From DATMFV01 sp035555975 (GTDB lineage: Bacteria; Verrucomicrobiota; Verrucomicrobiia; Chthoniobacterales; Chthoniobacteraceae): a stretch of 64,000 nt of DNA. The position numbers and the translations under genes were made by a program. Shown here piece by piece: positions 62,030-64,000 of this stretch. The stretch is taken from the NCBI GenBank assembly GCA_035555975.1, contig DATMFV010000084.1, positions 1-64,000 of the forward strand, read 5' to 3'. How positions within the stretch are numbered: the stretch's first letter is position 1; each line of letters opens with the position of its first letter. A model generated the notes under the pieces. It saw only the letters and a program-made list of their open reading frames with translations, was not told where the DNA came from and did not search any database.

Positions 62030-63337
62030 ATGATTTGCACAGTTTTCAAACCGAAACGGATCAAGGATGGGAAGACGGTGGTTGCGCGGCTCTATCGCGG
62101 GCGGTATCGGCTCGACGGGGAGAGGGTGATGCGGGATGTACCGCTCAATACGCCGGACAAGCGGGTGGCGCAGCAGCGGCTTGAGGAGATCGTCAAGCGC
62201 AAGCAGATGGAGGCGGAGGGAATGATCCCGCCGGAGTCGATACGGGAAGCGTCGGCGATGCCGCTGAAAAAGCTGCTTTCGGAGTATCTGGCGGATTTGC
62301 AGGCGCTGGGGCGCTCATTTGATTACGTCTATATTGTCGAAAAGCAGATCGTACGCTTGGCGAAGGAATGCCGTTGGGCGACGCTGAAGGACGTGACGGC
62401 AGCGTCATTTTCGCGCTGGCGTGCGGGGCAGCGGAAGGCGGCGAAGACGCTAAACGAGTATTTGACGATCATGAAGGCGTTTCTCAACTGGCTGGAGCGT
62501 CACGAGAAGCTGACGAGCAGTCCGCTCAAGTGCGTGGAAAAAGTGCAACAGGCGGGGCGGCAGGTGCGCAAACGCCGTGCGCTCACGGCGGAGGAGATGA
62601 CGCGGCTGCTCTCGGTGGCGGGGCAACGTCGCCCGGTTTACCTGGCGGCGGTTTATACGGGGCTCCGACGCGGGGAGTTGAAAGCGCTGGAGTGGGGCGA
62701 TGTGCGGCTGGATGGAGAGAAGCCATTTCTGCTCGTTCGGGCCTCCACGACGAAAAACCGCAAAGACGCCACGATGATGATTCACCCCGATCTGCTGGCA
62801 GAACTGCGGGCGATGCGCCCGAGCGACGCCGCGGCGCACCAGAAGGTCTTTGAGGATCTGCTGCCGAATATGGATCAATTCCGCCGTGATCTGGCCAAAG
62901 CGAAGATCGAGTTCATCAACGAACGCGGCCTGCGGGCGGATTTTCACTCCCTGCGGCACACGCTGGCGACCAACCTCGCCCTTGCGGGAACGGCTCCCCG
63001 TGTGGCGATGGAGGTGATGCGCCACAGCGATATCCGGCTGACAGCGAACGTCTACACCGACGCGGGGCTTTTGCCCGTCTCCGATGCCGTGACGAAGCTC
63101 CCCTCGTTTGGCGAAAAATCGGACCCTCCGGCTGCTCTCGTTGACTCACAAGACTCACCAATAGACTCACAAAAAATGTTCCGGACGAGTCATGCCGGGT
63201 CCGGCCCTGTCCCAGGTTGTGAGTTTTCGGAGTTTTCTCAAACCCTTGAAAATCAGGGTCTTCCGCCGGTTTTGTCCGGCTCTGTCAAGCCAGGTCCGGA
63301 AATCGGAATTGGCTGCCTTACTAGGACTCGAACCTAG
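62030..63337 (+). CDS. int: Tyrosine site-specific integrase, tail replaced on integration
   Basis: The 435-residue recombinase has the N-terminal SAM-like core-binding region (~75-160) and catalytic domain with R213 in TGLRRGELKALEW, K242 in TKNRKD, H306-x-x-R309 in HSLRH, H332 in VMRHSDIRL and Y342 in VYTD. After residue ~365 a non-catalytic tail contains DSQDSPIDSQ. The last ~22 codons are the attachment repeat itself, and the TAG stop (63335) comes from the tRNA T arm. In the left att copy the same frame continues 58 codons. It would catalyse integration at the tRNA-Gln 3' end. Confidence 0.92.
   Translation: MICTVFKPKRIKDGKTVVARLYRGRYRLDGERVMRDVPLNTPDKRVAQQRLEEIVKRKQMEAEGMIPPESIREASAMPLKKLLSEYLADLQALGRSFDYVYIVEKQIVRLAKECRWATLKDVTAASFSRWRAGQRKAAKTLNEYLTIMKAFLNWLERHEKLTSSPLKCVEKVQQAGRQVRKRRALTAEEMTRLLSVAGQRRPVYLAAVYTGLRRGELKALEWGDVRLDGEKPFLLVRASTTKNRKDATMMIHPDLLAELRAMRPSDAAAHQKVFEDLLPNMDQFRRDLAKAKIEFINERGLRADFHSLRHTLATNLALAGTAPRVAMEVMRHSDIRLTANVYTDAGLLPVSDAVTKLPSFGEKSDPPAALVDSQDSPIDSQKMFRTSHAGSGPVPGCEFSEFSQTLENQGLPPVLSGSVKPGPEIGIGCLTRTRT
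63143..63172. repeat. Three GACTCACAA-type direct repeats (candidate integrase arm sites, right)
   Basis: GACTCACAA at 63143-63151, GACTCACCA at 63152-63160 and GACTCACAA at 63164-63172 lie within the integrase gene, about 100 bp from the attachment core. The exact 9-mer is also found twice at 25817-25837 on the far side, with the same 12-bp spacing between the last two copies here. Confidence 0.5.
63270..63334. repeat. Right copy of the 65-bp attachment-site repeat
   Basis: It matches 25713-25777 with two mismatches, both outside the tRNA part. It overlaps the integrase 3' end and the 3' end of the intact tRNA-Gln gene. Confidence 0.85.
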
Positions 63338-63383
63338 ACAAACAGATCCAGAATCTGCAGTGCTACCATTACACCATAAGGCA
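63310..63383 (-). tRNA. tRNA-Gln (anticodon CUG)
   Basis: Read on the minus strand: acceptor TGCCTTA pairs perfectly with TAAGGCA, discriminator G, and CCA is encoded (63310-63312). The D arm is GTG-TAATGGTAG-CAC, the anticodon loop TTCTGGA gives CUG, and the T arm CTAGG-TTCGAGT-CCTAG is perfect. All arms are intact, so the gene stays functional beside the inserted element. Confidence 0.93.
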
Positions 63384-63540
63384 TTCGGTGTTGCGAGCGC
63401 CCGGCTCGCAGGAGAGGTGTTTATAAGGGAAGGTCGGGGTCGGGGCAACCTAAAATTTCTTAAAAAACGTTTTTTTAGAAGAAATTCGAGTTGCCGCGCC
63501 GGGAAAAGGTTCGGATCGGATGGTACGGCGTGGGGCAACC

Positions 63541-64000
63541 CTATTTCCCGAGCGGTTTGCTGACGTTGACTCCTTCAGGAGGGGTGAACTCGAAGGTCGA
63601 GGCCGGAAGGCTGGTGCGGCGAACGTTGTGGTACTCGGTCACGACGGCGTCGCCCTTGGGCATCTGGAACTCGGTGCGGCGCACGTCGAGATCGGCGTCG
63701 AGATGGACGGTGAGGCTCTTGACGATCCGGCGCAGGTTGCTCTTTTTCGGGGTCAGCGTGATGACGAAACCGTCGTTTTCACCTTTTGTGGCGGTGAGAT
63801 GGTAGTACCGCTCCACCTGCCCGAAGTTCAACCCGGCGGTCAGGGCGGCCATGGCGTCGTCGAACATCGCGCGCTGGCCCAGCGTGTAAAGTTCGGCTTC
63901 CTTGAAGTTGGGATAGTAGAGCCAGAGCACCTTGCCGTTGCTGACGGTCAGGCTCGGGTTGCTCCCCTTGACCTCGCGGCGAAACCGGTTCGGTACGGTG
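63541..64000 (-). CDS. LolA-like outer-membrane lipoprotein carrier protein (N-terminal end outside window)
   Basis: The frame is open to the window edge, so the N-terminal part is missing. The visible ~153 residues read SLTVSNGKVLWLYYPNFKEA, ELYTLGQRAMFDDAMAALTA, YYHLTATKGENDGFVITLTP, and then LRRIVKSLTVHLDADLDVRR, the half-open barrel pattern of LolA and related chaperones that shuttle lipoproteins across the periplasm. It lies on the chromosome side of the tRNA and is likely backbone. Confidence 0.72.
   Translation of the reverse strand, partial: TVPNRFRREVKGSNPSLTVSNGKVLWLYYPNFKEAELYTLGQRAMFDDAMAALTAGLNFGQVERYYHLTATKGENDGFVITLTPKKSNLRRIVKSLTVHLDADLDVRRTEFQMPKGDAVVTEYHNVRRTSLPASTFEFTPPEGVNVSKPLGK

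Overview
The window looks like chromosome from a saccharolytic Verrucomicrobiota bacterium. The signs are two PEP-CTERM proteins with autotransporter-associated strand repeats, several lone type II pseudopilin-like proteins with a C-terminal H-x9-DG type motif, very large secreted glycosidase-like proteins (DUF6067/DUF6259 type, LamG-containing), GntR/LacI and XylR-type sugar regulators, and generally GC-rich coding DNA. I cannot name a genus from sequence alone.

Left block (1-25.7 kb): carbohydrate-degradation genes. A truncated pseudopilin, a HEAT-repeat/jelly-roll protein and a LamG glycosidase-like protein are followed by an unusual M28-peptidase/AAC(3) fusion. Then come a GH42 beta-galactosidase, a divergently placed GH20 hexosaminidase with its GntR/LacI-type regulator, a PEP-CTERM protein, a pseudopilin, two giant secreted glycosidase-like proteins, a GNAT acetyltransferase, a deacetylase-like protein and a heparinase II/III-like protein. 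Palindromes with the core CATCTAGA sit in front of the GH42 gene and the regulator gene.

Right block (25.7-63.3 kb): this has the structure of an integrated genomic island. A 65-bp direct repeat (25713-25777 and 63270-63334, two mismatches) contains the 3' end of a tRNA-Gln(CUG) gene that is intact at the right end. A tyrosine recombinase and an excisionase-like HTH protein lie just inside the right end. The attachment core lies inside the integrase reading frame, so integration replaces the integrase tail. A 58-codon tail in the same frame is stranded 37.5 kb away at the left end. Cargo includes two paralogous secreted GH39-like enzymes, a sugar ABC transporter without its ATPase, a six-gene catabolic operon (dehydrogenases, GH39, enolase-superfamily enzyme, SDR, metallophosphoesterase) beside a XylR/AraC regulator, a heparinase, a PEP-CTERM protein and an MBL-fold hydrolase.

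The island also carries defence genes: a Hachiman (hamA-hamB) pair translationally coupled to a DUF3223-family gene, a decayed Wadjet type II jetA fragment, a nucleotidyltransferase/partner pair downstream of an XRE regulator, and a SLOG-fold protein. IS3 and IS630 fragments and two MITE-like elements mark decay and rearrangement.

The oddest non-coding structure is a roughly 506-bp array at 51380-51885 made of about 23 degenerate 22-bp units (11-bp sub-period). It ends in a perfect 8-1-8 inverted repeat and lies just upstream of a truncated HTH-like reading frame. Beyond the tRNA (63.4-64 kb) is backbone with a LolA-like gene.
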